This document shows positions 62,639 through 64,000 of a stretch of 64,000 nt of DNA, one piece after another. Source of the DNA: Planctomycetota bacterium. Its GTDB lineage: Bacteria > Planctomycetota > UBA1135 > GCA-002686595. Each line of letters begins with the position of its first letter. Within the stretch, counting starts at the first letter, position 1. Location: the NCBI GenBank assembly GCA_016709875.1, contig JADJLZ010000012.1, positions 62,001 to 126,000 on the forward strand. Reading direction: 5' to 3'. The notes beneath the pieces were generated by a model. The model was not told the DNA's origin. It worked only from the letters and a program-made list of their open reading frames with translations, and did not search any database. Both the position numbers and the translations under genes were made by a program.

Positions 62639-64000
62639 TCTCGCTCGCCACGCTCGCGATGATCGGGTGGATACCGCTGATCCTGGTGTCCTTCAGCCTT
62701 CTCTCGCCGCGGCGCGCCGTGGTCACGGCCTACATCGTCGGCTGGATGTTCCTGCCGATCCTGAGCTGGAACCTGCCCGGACTGCCGGCCTACGACAAGA
62801 CGACGGCGACGAACCTCGGTGTGTTCTTCGGGGTACTGCTCTTCGACACGCGGCGACTGGCGAGCTTCCGTCCCTCGGCCATCGACCTCCCGCTGATCGT
62901 GTTTTGCCTCTCGCCGCTGGGCACCTCGCTCGCCAACGACCTGGGGATCTACGACGGTCTCGCGGGTGTCTGGGCGCAAGTCATCGCCTGGGTCATGCCG
63001 TGGGTGATCGGCCGCTGCTATTTCGCGACTCTGCCGGACCTGCGCGAGCTCGCGATCGGGATGTTCCTCGGCGCGGTGGCCTACATCCCGTTGTGCCTGT
63101 TCGAAATGGCCTTCGGTGCGATCCTGCACCTGAAGATCTACGGCTACTACCAGCACGCGCCCGACCAGACCGTCCGTGCCGACGGGTCGGTGCGGCCGAT
63201 GGTTTTCATGCAGCACGGACTGATGCTCGCGATGTGGATGGGCTCGAGTTCGCTGGTCGGCCTGGCGGTGGCACGCGATGCAGGTCTCCGGCGCATCCCG
63301 CCCTCCGCGAAGTCCGCGCTGGCGTTTGCGCTCGTCGCGACCACGATCCTCAGCCGTTCGGTCGGGGCGAGCGTGCTCCTGCTCCTGGGGATGCTCTTGT
63401 GGTATGTGGCCCGCAGCGTGCGCTTCACACTTCCGATCGCCGTGCTCGCGTTCCTGGTTCCCTCGTACATGGCGCTGCGCTGGACTGGGGCGGTCGAGGT
63501 CGCGGACCTGACGCAGCCGATCGCCTCGGTGCTCCAGGCGAGCGGGGTGTCGCAAGCCGAGGCGACCGAGCGCTTGCGCTCGGCGCGCGTGCGCTTCGAG
63601 AGCGAGGACTGGCTGCTGGCGGAAGCGCGCACGAAGCCGGTCTTCGGCCTGAGCGCCTGGGGCTTCAACCAGACGCGCGATCGGGAGACGGGCGAGATGA
63701 TCTCGATCACGACGGATGGCTTCTGGACGATCCTTGCGGCGACGCGCGGACTGATCGGACTGGGCGCCTGGACGTTGATGATGCTGCTTCCCGCGCTGCT
63801 GTTCCTGCGCAGACATCCTCCATCCGCGTGGCGCACCCCGCTCGTGGCGACCGGCGGCGCGCTCGCCCTCGTGCTGGCATTGACCACGGCGGACTGTCTC
63901 ATGAACGCGAACATCAACCCGATCTACACGCTCATCGGCGGAGGGATGATCGGACTGCCGCAGCTTCGCCTGCGATCCCGTCCGCGGGTGCAGCGCGACG
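62635..64000 (+). CDS. O-antigen ligase/polymerase-like membrane protein, cut by window end
   Basis: The frame stays open to the last base, giving 455 residues so far. About ten helices are seen, with a large polar loop at about 290-350 (QTRDRETGEMISITTDGF). This is the layout of Wzy/WaaL-type O-antigen polymerases and ligases, where a conserved loop carries catalytic Arg and His. It starts at an ATGA overlap with the flippase, pairing export with polymerisation. Polymerase versus ligase cannot be decided. Confidence 0.8.
   Translation, partial: MISLATLAMIGWIPLILVSFSLLSPRRAVVTAYIVGWMFLPILSWNLPGLPAYDKTTATNLGVFFGVLLFDTRRLASFRPSAIDLPLIVFCLSPLGTSLANDLGIYDGLAGVWAQVIAWVMPWVIGRCYFATLPDLRELAIGMFLGAVAYIPLCLFEMAFGAILHLKIYGYYQHAPDQTVRADGSVRPMVFMQHGLMLAMWMGSSSLVGLAVARDAGLRRIPPSAKSALAFALVATTILSRSVGASVLLLLGMLLWYVARSVRFTLPIAVLAFLVPSYMALRWTGAVEVADLTQPIASVLQASGVSQAEATERLRSARVRFESEDWLLAEARTKPVFGLSAWGFNQTRDRETGEMISITTDGFWTILAATRGLIGLGAWTLMMLLPALLFLRRHPPSAWRTPLVATGGALALVLALTTADCLMNANINPIYTLIGGGMIGLPQLRLRSRPRVQRD

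Overview
The window is GC-rich, densely packed bacterial chromosome with a Gram-negative-type envelope: lipoproteins, a Wza-like exporter and polysaccharide genes. The combination of an exosortase, a TIGR03790-family protein, lipoproteins with repeated Ig-like modules, and a linked oxoacid:ferredoxin oxidoreductase/complex I cluster fits Planctomycetota best. Verrucomicrobiota, Acidobacteriota or Myxococcota cannot be excluded by eye. I see no rRNA, tRNA, CRISPR array, insertion sequence or prophage.

Region 1 (1-1.75 kb, minus strand) holds the 5' part of an NDP-forming acyl-CoA synthetase and a glycine-rich RRM RNA-binding protein with a long leader. Region 2 (2.2-19.6 kb, plus strand) is an energy block. 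korAB (2-oxoacid:ferredoxin oxidoreductase) is followed by nuoABCDHIJKLMN, then a single-chain pyruvate:ferredoxin oxidoreductase (nifJ) and a dihydroorotate dehydrogenase-like partner. Most junctions are 4-base ATGA/GTGA stop-start overlaps. The NADH-input genes nuoE, nuoF and nuoG are absent, so reduced ferredoxin made by the flanking oxidoreductases may feed this complex I. Region 3 (19.6-21.05 kb) holds a PqiA-like membrane protein convergent with a cytochrome b562-like protein.

Region 4 (21.2-24.9 kb) is the most striking. Two tiny secreted proteins (111 and 85 aa) end in the same signal: an APEI.PAL motif, a membrane helix and an Arg-rich tail. They sit directly upstream of an exosortase fused to a CPBP (CAAX-type) protease domain, followed by a membrane-anchored SGNH hydrolase. 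This looks like a self-contained sorting system related to the exosortase E/VPEID-CTERM type.

Region 5 (25.1 kb to the end) is a very large extracellular polysaccharide locus in several transcription units. It includes nucleotide-sugar genes (two SDR epimerases, RfbC-like, RfbF), a GT2 glycosyltransferase and a TIGR03790 protein. A six-gene minus-strand unit runs Wza-like, GumC-like, CpsD-like, phosphopantetheinyl transferase, GT2, then a dimodular NRPS. The first NRPS module carries the textbook threonine code. Next come an O-acetyltransferase, an Alg13/Alg14-like pair, an uncharacterised protein and a Gfo/Idh oxidoreductase. Two 796-residue beta-helix lipoprotein paralogues in opposite orientation flank a unit of GT2, polysaccharide deacetylase, acyl carrier protein, FkbH-like protein and a frameshifted GNAT. 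The final plus-strand unit is asnB, acyl carrier protein, acyl-CoA ligase, NAD synthase-like ligase, SGNH lipoprotein, Wzx flippase and an O-antigen ligase-like protein cut by the window end. The asnB/carrier/ligase set resembles gene sets known beside exosortase A. My overall reading is a modified surface polysaccharide, with acyl and possibly dipeptide decoration, made together with an exosortase sorting system.
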